Source: an uncultured Aquimarina sp.
GTDB taxonomy: Bacteria > Bacteroidota > Bacteroidia > Flavobacteriales > Flavobacteriaceae
Reading direction: 5' to 3'
DNA length: 64,000 nt
NCBI GenBank assembly: GCA_947498935.1
Contig: CANMMM010000007.1
Span: 124,001-188,000, forward strand
The notes beneath the pieces were generated by a model. It worked only from the letters and a program-made list of their open reading frames with translations. It ran no database searches and was not told the DNA's origin. The position numbers and the translations under genes are program-made. Below, piece by piece: positions 54,095-61,922 of the stretch. How positions within the stretch are numbered: the first letter of the stretch is position 1; each line of letters starts with the position of its first letter.

Positions 54095-54122
54095 CTAGAA
54101 TAGTATACACTTACACTATTTA

Positions 54123-55325
54123 TTAATTCTTTACCTCGGTATCATCGGTATCTAAATGATTAAATATCCCATCTCCATCATCATCATAAAATATAATTTC
54201 GCTTAGTGATGGATCTTCATTGTATTCGATAATCCCATTACCATCTCGATCATTCACCGTAATCTCATCACTGGTAGGTACTCCGTCTTGATCATCATCC
54301 GTATCATCAAAATCCGCTGCGACATCACTATCGGTATTATCATTGATCACAAAGGTGTCTTTATCTATATCCTCTAAAAACGAAGGAATCCCATCTTGAT
54401 CATGATCTGCCTGAACCGCTTTATATAATTGGATATGAAAGATCAACGATTTATAAGCTCCAATCCCCGATCCTGTAGGTGGCGAATTAAAATATGCCAG
54501 TCCAGAAGGCATAAATACTACGATATTTCCAAAATCCATTGTATATCTAGTAGTGCCATCGTCATTCAAGTCCTGACCAGAAGCGCCTCTAAGTTCACTG
54601 ACTGCTTCTCTCCATCCTTGGATAACACTGATCTGATTAAACCACTGTGGTCGTACAGCACTATCAAACACACGCCTTGCTGAATTGGTATTATCTACAT
54701 CGTCCTCGTCATCTATAATTCCATCTCCATCTGAATCTAATTTATCCTTATTCGCTTCTGTATCTACATCTGCAAAATCTGCAATTCCATCATTATCTGC
54801 ATCTGTTCTAGTAACTGAATTGTTATCTATTGTATCTGTTTCTGGCACTCCATCTCCATCTGAATCTACATCTGCCCCATCAGGAATCCCGTCTCCATCT
54901 TTGTCTCTATTATCATAAAACTGCTCTCCTCTATAGGTAACTAATGTAGAATCTGCAAAGGTAGGTTGGTATTCTGTGGCAGTACCTTCATTAAACTTCA
55001 GAAAATACAATTTGTAATCCACCTCGTCTAATGTGATCGTTTTAGAGGTGATCTGACCCGAATCCCACATCGATGTTTTCCCACTATTGTTGCCTGCGAT
55101 GGTATCAAAAACCACTGTTTCATAATCTGAATTCGCAGTGTTTTCTATTGAGGTATAAAAATGTGTTTTTAAATATTCGACAATTAATGGATCTTCATTC
55201 GCCTGCTGCTCTGCTCTATCCCTTGGAGGCACAATTTCTATATCATTATTATCATCATCATCTCCACAGCTGTATAAGGCAGCTACACAGAGGGCTGTTG
55301 CTAAAACATACTTTCTTACATTCAT
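54123..55325 (-). CDS. FKBP-type PPIase lipoprotein interrupted by calcium-binding repeats
   Basis: The trimmed 400-residue protein has a lipoprotein signal (MNVRKYVLATALCVAALYSC) and an FKBP fold split in two: the first half ends at LVTYRGEQFYDNR and the second resumes at RRVFDSAVRPQWFNQISVIQ and closes KSLIFHIQLYKA. Between them (about 140-215) lie thrombospondin type 3-like repeats (DKDGDGIPDGADVDSDGDG), and more follow at the C-terminus. These Asp-rich loops bind calcium. It is probably a periplasmic or surface folding factor. I start at the ATG at 55325, which gives a clean signal. Confidence 0.85.
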   Translation of the reverse strand: MNVRKYVLATALCVAALYSCGDDDDNNDIEIVPPRDRAEQQANEDPLIVEYLKTHFYTSIENTANSDYETVVFDTIAGNNSGKTSMWDSGQITSKTITLDEVDYKLYFLKFNEGTATEYQPTFADSTLVTYRGEQFYDNRDKDGDGIPDGADVDSDGDGVPETDTIDNNSVTRTDADNDGIADFADVDTEANKDKLDSDGDGIIDDEDDVDNTNSARRVFDSAVRPQWFNQISVIQGWREAVSELRGASGQDLNDDGTTRYTMDFGNIVVFMPSGLAYFNSPPTGSGIGAYKSLIFHIQLYKAVQADHDQDGIPSFLEDIDKDTFVINDNTDSDVAADFDDTDDDQDGVPTSDEITVNDRDGNGIIEYNEDPSLSEIIFYDDDGDGIFNHLDTDDTEVKN

Positions 55326-55417
55326 CTGTTTTATTTTTTTTGAAGGTGCAAGATACAATTTTCTTGTACTTTTGCTTCATTATTCATTTAGATTCAAACG
55401 CATTTTATATTTTTTGT

Positions 55418-55813
55418 ATGCGAGTAGACAAATATTTATGGTGCATCCGATACTTTAAAACCAGAAGCATCGCTACCAAAGCTTGTAAAGAAGGAAAAGT
55501 CCGAGTAAACGGCGATCTCATCAAACCTTCGCGTGAGGTATACCCTATGGACAAGATCACAGTCCGAAAAAACCAAGTAAACTACGAACTCATCGTACTC
55601 GATACGCCCAAGAGCCGTCTGGGGGCTAAACTGGTAGATATCTATCGTAAAGACACAACTCCTGCGGAAGCGTTGCAAAAACTAGACTTACTCAACTACT
55701 CTAAAGACTATTACCGAAAAAAAGGAACGGGACGTCCGACCAAAAAAGACCGAAGAGACATCGACGATTGGTTTGAAGAGCCAAACAAGCAGCATGATGA
55801 CAGCGAAGAATAA
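55418..55813 (+). CDS. S4-domain RNA-binding protein (Hsp15-like)
   Basis: The 131-residue protein has an S4 domain at the N-terminus (MRVDKYLWCIRYFKTRSIATKACKEGKVRVNG) as in heat-shock protein Hsp15, which binds 50S subunits carrying stalled nascent chains. The C-terminal half is basic and ends in an acidic tail. The track ORF starts 115 codons earlier, inside the opposite gene; the S4 domain shows that the ATG at 55418 is right. It is divergent from the FKBP gene across 92 bp. Confidence 0.92.
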   Translation: MRVDKYLWCIRYFKTRSIATKACKEGKVRVNGDLIKPSREVYPMDKITVRKNQVNYELIVLDTPKSRLGAKLVDIYRKDTTPAEALQKLDLLNYSKDYYRKKGTGRPTKKDRRDIDDWFEEPNKQHDDSEE

Positions 55814-55948
55814 GCAGTATGGTATTGAAACAGTTAGTAACCAACAGCAATGGCCGCTTAGTAGTTCTCTGCTATTAATTTTGGTAATTTCTAAACCTGA
55901 TCATCGAACTCTTTTATATATTTGAACTTCTAATAACGAACATATCCA

Positions 55949-56449
55949 ATGCAAGCAAAAGACCATATCATTCTTACGCACGAGCAAATCCAACATAAGA
56001 TCAAACGCATCGCTTATCAGATTTATGAAACAAATGTCGATGAAGAGGAAATTATCATTGCTGGGATTGCAGACAATGGATACATCTTTGCACAGCGCTT
56101 ACAAGAGACGCTACAGGCTATTTCTGACCTACGCGTTACACTCTGTAAAGTAAGCATGGATAAAAACGCTCCTCAAAAAACAGTGAGCACTTCTTTAGCT
56201 GCTTCGGAATACCAAAACAAAGCGATCATACTAGCTGATGATGTACTCAACTCTGGAACGGCACTGATTTATGGTGTCAAACACTTTCTGGAAGTGCCCC
56301 TTAGACGTTTTAAAACGGCTGTTTTGGTGAATAGAAACCATAAGAAATACCCCATCAAAGCTGATTTTAAGGGAATTTCTTTATCTACATCCTTACAAGA
56401 GCATGTAACGGTACGTTTTGGCACAGAAGACATCGCTATTCTAGAATAA
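55949..56449 (+). CDS. phosphoribosyltransferase family protein (PyrR-like)
   Basis: The 166-residue protein has the type I PRTase fold with the PRPP-binding motif ILADDVLNSGTAL and an early IAGIADNGYIFAQRL loop. PyrR controls pyrimidine genes in other bacteria and has weak uracil phosphoribosyltransferase activity; in flavobacteria this gene often lies by the S4 and shikimate kinase genes, and its role is not fixed. Its last 9 bp overlap the end of the convergent aroK gene. Confidence 0.88.
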   Translation: MQAKDHIILTHEQIQHKIKRIAYQIYETNVDEEEIIIAGIADNGYIFAQRLQETLQAISDLRVTLCKVSMDKNAPQKTVSTSLAASEYQNKAIILADDVLNSGTALIYGVKHFLEVPLRRFKTAVLVNRNHKKYPIKADFKGISLSTSLQEHVTVRFGTEDIAILE

Positions 56450-56959
56450 ACGCTCCTGAATTTCATCTACGATGGTAGCGATTGTTTTTTGATCTGTCGT
56501 AACCGTATGTGCTGCTTGACTGTAATAGAAGGATCGCTCAAATAAATGTTTGCGTACAAAGTCTGCTAGCAACTCCTCAGAAGCGATATGCGCTATTAGA
56601 GGGCGCTGTTCTTTTTCTACATACAATCGCTTCACCAATTCCTCTATAGAGGTTTTAAGATAGATACTGTGTACTGGAGCGGCTTTGATACGCTCTATAT
56701 TTCCAGAGAAGCACGGTGTACCCCCGCCTAGTGACAAAATAGTTTGCTGAGCCGTTTCTAATAGCTGCTGTAGGTATTGAGTTTCGATTTTCCTGAAATA
56801 GATTTCACCTTTCGTTTCAAAAATCTGTTTGATTGATTTTTTTTCTTGTTTTTCTATATACGCATCTAAATCTACGTACTCCAATTCTAGCTTTTCAGCT
56901 AATCCTCTGCCTATCGAAGACTTACCACAGCCCATATATCCCATTAAAACAATATTCAT
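56441..56959 (-). CDS. aroK: shikimate kinase
   Basis: Shikimate kinase uses ATP to make shikimate 3-phosphate on the way to aromatic amino acids. The 172-residue protein has the P-loop GYMGCGKSSIGRGLA, the shikimate-binding LDAYIE Asp, FRKIETQYL with the conserved Arg-x-x-Glu, LSLGGGTPC, and the lid Arg in EKEQRPLIA. It is convergent with the PRTase gene. Confidence 0.96.
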   Translation of the reverse strand: MNIVLMGYMGCGKSSIGRGLAEKLELEYVDLDAYIEKQEKKSIKQIFETKGEIYFRKIETQYLQQLLETAQQTILSLGGGTPCFSGNIERIKAAPVHSIYLKTSIEELVKRLYVEKEQRPLIAHIASEELLADFVRKHLFERSFYYSQAAHTVTTDQKTIATIVDEIQERLF

Positions 56960-57035
56960 ACTCGAAATTAATTAGTTGTTCGACCCCAAAAAAACAGGGT
57001 TTTAAAAAAAAATACAAATTTATAGGATTTTCTTC

Positions 57036-57065
57036 TTGCATAATAAATTTTTGGTAGTATATTTG
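57036..57065 (+). promoter_or_regulatory. tRNA promoter, Bacteroidota consensus
   Basis: TTG (57036-57038), a 19-base spacer and TATATTTG (57058-57065) match the Bacteroidota promoter fully. Transcription should start near 57072, 26 bases before the first tRNA. Confidence 0.7.
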
Positions 57066-57097
57066 CACCCGCATTCAAGGAAAAACAAACAATGCAA

Positions 57098-57170
57098 GAC
57101 CGGGTAGCTCAGTTGGTAGAGCATCTCCCTTTTAAGGAGAGGGTCCTGGGTTCGAGCCCCAGCCCGGTCA
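57098..57170 (+). tRNA. tRNA-Lys (TTT), first copy
   Basis: The 73-base gene folds as a standard cloverleaf: acceptor GACCGGG/CCCGGTC, D-arm with AGCTCAGTTGGTAGAGC, anticodon stem TCTCC/GGAGA with loop CTTTTAA (anticodon TTT), T-arm GGGTTCGAGCCCC and discriminator A. No CCA is encoded. Confidence 0.97.
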
Positions 57171-57297
57171 CAAAGAACCGATAGACTAGTATAAGTTCTA
57201 TGAAATATTGACAATATTAGTAATGCAAAAATAAAGTATTGTCATATTGAAATAATAGTATTTGATTCACTTCTTAATCCATAAGAAAGAATCATCA

Positions 57298-57370
57298 GAC
57301 CGGGTAGCTCAGTTGGTAGAGCATCTCCCTTTTAAGGAGAGGGTCCTGGGTTCGAGCCCCAGCCCGGTCA
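57298..57370 (+). tRNA. tRNA-Lys (TTT), second copy
   Basis: Identical in all 73 bases to the copy 200 bp upstream, while the flanking DNA differs. It is probably in the same transcript and is followed by a terminator. Confidence 0.97.
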
Positions 57371-57372
57371 CT

Positions 57373-57408
57373 AAAGTATCACAATCGTAATTGTGGTACT
57401 TTTTTTGT
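57373..57408 (+). terminator. terminator after the tRNA-Lys pair
   Basis: AAAGTATCACAAT and ATTGTGGTACTTT pair (one G-U) around a 4-base loop, followed by T. Confidence 0.85.
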
Positions 57409-57429
57409 TTCTTACAAAAGCATCTATCT

Positions 57430-57513
57430 GCTCAGGTGCTGGAATTGGTAGACAGGCATGGTTGAGGGCCATGTGTCCATTAGGGCGTGTGGGTTCGACT
57501 CCCATCCTGAGCA
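57430..57513 (+). tRNA. tRNA-Leu (GAG)
   Basis: The 84-base gene is a class II tRNA with acceptor GCTCAGG/CCTGAGC, anticodon stem CATGG/CCATG with loop TTGAGGG (anticodon GAG), a variable arm (GTGTCCATTAGGGCGTG) and T-arm GGGTTCGACTCCC. It lies after the tRNA-Lys terminator, so it may have its own promoter or depend on read-through. Confidence 0.95.
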
Positions 57514-57762
57514 CAAAATACACCCCCAAACTTTCTTATTTATTTTTATAATTGACACAGCAGTCTATTAGATCTAGTAGCGATATTTAGTTTTACATTA
57601 TACACCTGCAAGACTTTCATTCATTTTTAATTTACAATAATCATGGATTTTTCAGGAAATCACTGGATTACCCTAGCACTCTTTTCTAAAAAAGTTAATC
57701 TACTTATCAATTGTTTATCAATAAATCAGTAAATTACATCAATATTCATAAAATTGGTTCAA

Positions 57763-58014
57763 ATGGGAATTGTAAGAAAATCCATCACATTTACAGAACA
57801 GCAAGACACTTATATAAAAAGCTTGATAAAAAAAGGACTATATACTAACGATAGTGAATACGTAAGAGATATTATTCGTAAAGACCAAGAAAACAGAAAA
57901 AATGATATTGACTTATATGACGCTTTACTAGATGGTATAGATAGCGGAGCTTCCGAAGACACTGTAGATAGCATATGGGAACAAGCTATAAAAGAGAATG
58001 AAGAAAAAAAATAA
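57763..58014 (+). CDS. ParD-like type II antitoxin
   Basis: The 83-residue protein has an N-terminal ribbon-helix-helix (about 3-45, IVRKSITFTEQQDTYIKSLI, NDSEYVRDIIRKD) that binds DNA and a disordered acidic C-terminal end that wraps the toxin. It overlaps the toxin gene by 17 bp, the typical coupled arrangement, and should repress the pair's promoter. I use the ATG at 57763 rather than the TTG at 57754. Confidence 0.9.
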   Translation: MGIVRKSITFTEQQDTYIKSLIKKGLYTNDSEYVRDIIRKDQENRKNDIDLYDALLDGIDSGASEDTVDSIWEQAIKENEEKK

Positions 58015-58309
58015 TTACACACTAAGTGTAAAAGCTTCTACTGATCTTAAAGAAATTGCAGTTTTTAGTATCAAAAAGTTTGGCATACAGCAATCAGAAA
58101 TTTACCGAGATAGTTTAGTAGCAATCCTAAATAAATTAGGAAAACATCCTGAAATAGGCAGAGAATATATCGCTATCAAAGACAAAATGGTTTCTCGTTA
58201 TAGATTTAAAGCACACACCATATTCTTTTACCCCATGGAAGAAAAAATATTTGTAGTACGTATTTTAGGCAATACTATGAGCTTTATAAAACACTTAAAA
58301 TCTAAATAA
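57998..58309 (+). CDS. ParE-like type II toxin (RelE/ParE superfamily)
   Basis: The 103-residue protein fits the ParE family: two N-terminal helices (STDLKEIAVFSIKKFGIQQSE), then a beta-sheet core (HPEIGREYIAIKDKMVSRYRFKAHTIFFYP, KIFVVRILG). ParE toxins usually inhibit gyrase. Its start lies inside the antitoxin gene. It looks complete and so probably active. Confidence 0.9.
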   Translation: MKKKNNYTLSVKASTDLKEIAVFSIKKFGIQQSEIYRDSLVAILNKLGKHPEIGREYIAIKDKMVSRYRFKAHTIFFYPMEEKIFVVRILGNTMSFIKHLKSK

Positions 58310-58403
58310 ATCTGATTAAATATAAATTTCTTAAACTATCAATATCTGGATTTTTAACAATCATCATAGTTGATTTCTTTATACCTAAACACACGTTTTA
58401 CTC

Positions 58404-58498
58404 GCGTTAGGGATAGTAGTGGAAATCCCGCAGTACCGACCTTTAGGAGGGGCGAGGAATTGTAGCGGATAGCCCGACCCCTTGTGGGTAACGCCCAA
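58404..58498 (+). ncRNA. family C repeat, second loop type (C9)
   Basis: GCGTTAGGGATAGTAGTGG, AAATCCCGCAGTACCGACC, AGGAGGGGCGAGGAATTGT and GCGGATAGCCCGACCCCTTG with TAACGCCC, nearly identical to C7 in the opposite direction. It separates the toxin gene from the carotenoid operon. Confidence 0.65.
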
Positions 58499-58570
58499 AA
58501 GAAAACAATACCTATACATTAGATTTTCTTTTTTTTAACAGATTACATCTTACATCCTTCACTTATTTTA

Positions 58571-58586
58571 GTTAAATTTGTTTAAC
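58571..58586 (+). promoter_or_regulatory. operator palindrome over the -7 box of the carotenoid operon
   Basis: GTTAAA-TTTG-TTTAAC is a perfect inverted repeat with a 4-base spacer, and it contains the -7 box TAAATTTG (58573-58580). A MerR-type repressor bound here would block the promoter. No good -33 element is present, and the GTG of the regulator gene is only 15 bases downstream. Confidence 0.6.
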
Positions 58587-58601
58587 CTTTATTTATAAAA
58601 A

Positions 58602-59498
58602 GTGAACAATATTAAACAAAACTTTAGTATTAAGGATCTTGAGAATCTGTGTGGCGTAAAAGCACATACGATTAGAATCTGGGAAAAACGCTATAATTTA
58701 TTAGCGCCTGAACGCACAGAGACTAATATAAGAACCTATAATTTAGAGAGCTTGCAAAAGCTGCTCAATGTCACTTATTTGGTAAATAGCGGGTACAAAA
58801 TATCGAGAGTTTCGAAATTAAATGACAATGAAATCAATGAGTACGTACGAAGAATTGTCTCTGATAATAGCACTAAGAGTCAGGCGATCAATTCTTTTAA
58901 AATATCGATGCTTAATTATGATCTTGAGTTGTTTTTAGGCACTTTCGAGATGCTATCGGAAAAACGAACGTTTCGACAGATATTTGCAGAAGTATTTATT
59001 CCATTACTTACTGAGATTGGTCTGTTATGGCAGACGAATACGATTAGTCCCTCTCATGAACATTTTGTTACTAATTTGATCAAGCAAAAATTAATGATCA
59101 ATATAGAACGACTGCAATATGTAAAGGCTTCTAAAAATGATAAAGCGTTTATCCTCTACTTACCAGAGAACGAGATTCACGAACTAGGTCTCTTATATAT
59201 AAATTATGAGATTCTACTCAATGGATACAAGGCGATTTATTTAGGGTCTAGTATCCCGCTAGACAGCTTACCAAACATGCTTACGTTTCATGAAAATACT
59301 GTGTTTGTATCCTATTTTACAATTAAACCCGAAAAGGAAAGAATTACAGAATACTTACACGATTTTGATACACATATCTGCAAAACGAGAGAAAGTGAAT
59401 TATGGGTACTGGGTAAACAGGTGATGCACGCACCACCTCCTACATCGAGTAAACATCGATTTTTTTCATCAATTGCTGATCTACTCAAAGAACTTTAA
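58602..59498 (+). CDS. CarH-like MerR regulator with B12-binding domain
   Basis: The 298-residue protein has a MerR DNA-binding domain (about 8-75, HTIRIWEKRYNLLAPERT), a four-helix bundle with the photoreceptor signature W143-x9-E153-H154 (WQTNTISPSHEH), and a cobalamin-binding domain with E191-x-H193-x-x-G196 (EIHELG). These are the adenosylcobalamin marks of CarH, which represses carotenoid genes in the dark and releases DNA in light. The residue after the signature Trp is Gln, where Thermus CarH, from memory, has His132, the ligand formed after light. The gene starts with GTG and heads the crt operon. Confidence 0.9.
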   Translation: MNNIKQNFSIKDLENLCGVKAHTIRIWEKRYNLLAPERTETNIRTYNLESLQKLLNVTYLVNSGYKISRVSKLNDNEINEYVRRIVSDNSTKSQAINSFKISMLNYDLELFLGTFEMLSEKRTFRQIFAEVFIPLLTEIGLLWQTNTISPSHEHFVTNLIKQKLMINIERLQYVKASKNDKAFILYLPENEIHELGLLYINYEILLNGYKAIYLGSSIPLDSLPNMLTFHENTVFVSYFTIKPEKERITEYLHDFDTHICKTRESELWVLGKQVMHAPPPTSSKHRFFSSIADLLKEL

Positions 59499-59527
59499 TA
59501 ACTTTATATAATCCATTAATTAGTCGT

Positions 59528-61021
59528 ATGCAAACACATGTTATCATTATTGGCTCTGGCTTCTCATCTCTGGCTGCTTCTTGCTATCTAGCACAGGCAG
59601 GCTACAAAGTAACGATTTATGAAAAGAATGATACGGTGGGTGGAAGAGCGCGACAATTGACGAAGGATGGATTTACCTTTGATATAGGTCCTTCTTGGTA
59701 TTGGATGCCGGATGTATTCGAAAAGTTCTTTCAGGACTTCGGAGTTTCTACTGTGGATTATTACACATTGACCAAGCTAAATCCAGCTTATAAAATATTT
59801 TTTGAAAACAATGAAAGTATCACGATCGAGGATACGTTAGAAAAAATATGTATTGCTTTTGAAGCAGAAGAAAAAGGCAGTGCTGCAAAACTAAAAGAAT
59901 TTATCGCGGCAGCGAAGCATAATTACGACATCGCTATCAAGGAGCTTGTATACCGCCCGGGGGTATCACCACTAGAACTGGTAACTCCTGCTACGATTAA
60001 AAAAATAGGACAATTCTTTAGTACGATCTCTAAAGAGGTACGTAAGGAGTTTACGAATCCTAAATTGATTCAGATTCTAGAATTTCCTGTGTTATTCCTC
60101 GGTGCTAAACCTAGTGATACTCCTGCTTTTTATAGTTTTATGAATTATGCTGATTTTGGATTGGGCACTTGGCACCCAAAAGGAGGCATGTATCAGGTGA
60201 TTTTAGGCATCGAAAAGCTAGCTCGATCTCTTGGGGTGGAAATTCATACAAACGCTCCTGTATCTGAAATTTCTGTATCGAAAGGCATCGCTACTGGTGT
60301 AGTCGTAAATGCTACAGCAATTACGGCTGATGTAGTACTATGCGGTGCTGATTACCATCATGGAGAATCGTTATTACCCGCAGCCTATAGACAGTACTCT
60401 GAGCAATATTGGAAACGAAAAACATTTGCTCCTTCTTCCCTACTCTTTTATGTAGGTTTTGACAAAAAACTACAAAATATAGAACATCACAATCTATTTT
60501 TTGACACGGACTTTGATCTGCATGCGCGAGAGATTTATGACGATCCAAAATGGCCTGAAGAACCCTTGTTTTATGCTAACTTCACCTCTGTTACAGATGC
60601 TGGTACTGCTCCTGAGGGATGTGAAAATGGGTTTTTCTTAATCCCATTAGCTCCTGGATTAGAGGATACACCAACCTTACGAGCTAATTACTTTAAAAAA
60701 ATTATCCGTAGATTCGAAGCACTAACTGACCAAAATGTTAGCGACCATATTATTTTTAAAGAGTCATTCTGTGTTACGGATTTTATAAAAGCATACAACT
60801 CTTATAAAGGAAATGCGTATGGCATGGCCAATACATTGCTACAAACTGCTTTTCTAAGACCTAAGCTAAAAAGTAAAAAAGTGACCAACTTATTTTTTAC
60901 GGGACAATTGACTGTACCTGGCCCAGGAGTCCCTCCTTCTTTGATTTCTGGTAAGCTCGTAGCTGGAATGATCGAATCACACTATAAAAAATCCAATATG
61001 TCTAACCTGCAAGCTGTATAA
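59528..61021 (+). CDS. crtI: phytoene desaturase (CrtI family)
   Basis: CrtI oxidises phytoene step by step to lycopene with FAD. The 497-residue protein has the FAD dinucleotide fold at the N-terminus (VIIIGSGFSSLAASCYLAQAG, GGRARQL), the substrate region DIGPSWYWMPDVFEKFF, and the family's C-terminal GQLTVPGPGVPPSLISGKL. It follows the CarH-like gene by 29 bp and lies 27 bp before crtB, so all are in one operon. Confidence 0.96.
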   Translation: MQTHVIIIGSGFSSLAASCYLAQAGYKVTIYEKNDTVGGRARQLTKDGFTFDIGPSWYWMPDVFEKFFQDFGVSTVDYYTLTKLNPAYKIFFENNESITIEDTLEKICIAFEAEEKGSAAKLKEFIAAAKHNYDIAIKELVYRPGVSPLELVTPATIKKIGQFFSTISKEVRKEFTNPKLIQILEFPVLFLGAKPSDTPAFYSFMNYADFGLGTWHPKGGMYQVILGIEKLARSLGVEIHTNAPVSEISVSKGIATGVVVNATAITADVVLCGADYHHGESLLPAAYRQYSEQYWKRKTFAPSSLLFYVGFDKKLQNIEHHNLFFDTDFDLHAREIYDDPKWPEEPLFYANFTSVTDAGTAPEGCENGFFLIPLAPGLEDTPTLRANYFKKIIRRFEALTDQNVSDHIIFKESFCVTDFIKAYNSYKGNAYGMANTLLQTAFLRPKLKSKKVTNLFFTGQLTVPGPGVPPSLISGKLVAGMIESHYKKSNMSNLQAV

Positions 61022-61048
61022 CATAGCTGCACTAAAAAACCTGTATTT

Positions 61049-61888
61049 ATGAAAACTATTTTTGATACTGTTTCTTACTCCTGTAGTAAAATCGTTACCA
61101 CCTCTTACAGTACTTCTTTCTCATTAGCATCTAGGATGCTAGCGGATTCTATACGCCAAGATATTTATAACATCTATGGTTTTGTCCGTTTTGCAGATGA
61201 GATCGTAGATAGTTTTCATGACTATGACAAGGCTACTTTATTTACTGATTTCGAACAGGAGATGTATAAGGCGATCGATCAAAAGATAAGTTTAAATCCT
61301 ATTTTAAACTCGTTTCAGCATACGGTACACAAATATGGTATAGAAGCAGAATTATACGAAGCTTTTATGAAAAGTATGCGATTGGACCTTTCTAAAACCA
61401 CCTACCTAACGGATCAGGAATACAAAGAATACATTTATGGTTCGGCAGATGTAGTAGGATTGATGTGCTTAAAAGTTTTTGTGAATGGGGATCAAGAAAA
61501 ATACGACGCACTAAAGCAAAGTGCGATGCATCTAGGATCTGCTTTTCAGAAAGTGAATTTCTTACGAGATCTAAAAGCAGACTTCGAGGACCTGAGTCGT
61601 ACGTACTTCCCAAATACAGACCTCAGCCGACTGGATGAAGTATCGAAACAAAAAATCATCGCAGATATCGAGTATGATTTTAAAAAAGGGTACGAAGGCA
61701 TTGCTCAACTACCCGTAGAGGCTAAATTCGGAGTGCATACTGCATATATCTATTACAAAAAGCTATTAAACAAACTAAAAGATACGCCTTCTGTAGAGAT
61801 CAAGAATACTCGTATTCGTGTACCCAATTATCAGAAATTTGGATTGCTAGCCAAATCCTACTTTGATTGCAGAATTAACACCATTTAA
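61049..61888 (+). CDS. crtB: phytoene synthase (CrtB family)
   Basis: CrtB joins two geranylgeranyl diphosphates to phytoene. The 279-residue protein has the two aspartate-rich Mg motifs DEIVDSF (first) and LRDLKADFEDLSRTYFP (second), and the start YSCSKIVTTSYSTSFSLAS typical of the family. It supplies the substrate of the upstream CrtI. Thirty-four bases separate it from crtZ. Confidence 0.96.
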   Translation: MKTIFDTVSYSCSKIVTTSYSTSFSLASRMLADSIRQDIYNIYGFVRFADEIVDSFHDYDKATLFTDFEQEMYKAIDQKISLNPILNSFQHTVHKYGIEAELYEAFMKSMRLDLSKTTYLTDQEYKEYIYGSADVVGLMCLKVFVNGDQEKYDALKQSAMHLGSAFQKVNFLRDLKADFEDLSRTYFPNTDLSRLDEVSKQKIIADIEYDFKKGYEGIAQLPVEAKFGVHTAYIYYKKLLNKLKDTPSVEIKNTRIRVPNYQKFGLLAKSYFDCRINTI

Positions 61889-61922
61889 TTGTATTTTTGA
61901 TACACATATATCAATAAGACTT

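Noticed and set aside
55073-55417. N-terminal 115 codons of the track ORF before the S4 protein
   Set aside because: They are antisense to the FKBP gene and rich in His/Leu/Tyr; the S4 domain starts at the ATG at 55418.
57098-57370. Duplicated tRNA-Lys as possible attachment site (attL/attR) of an integrated element
   Set aside because: The repeat is the whole 73-base tRNA, only 127 bp lie between the copies, and no integrase is near. A simple tRNA gene duplication explains it.
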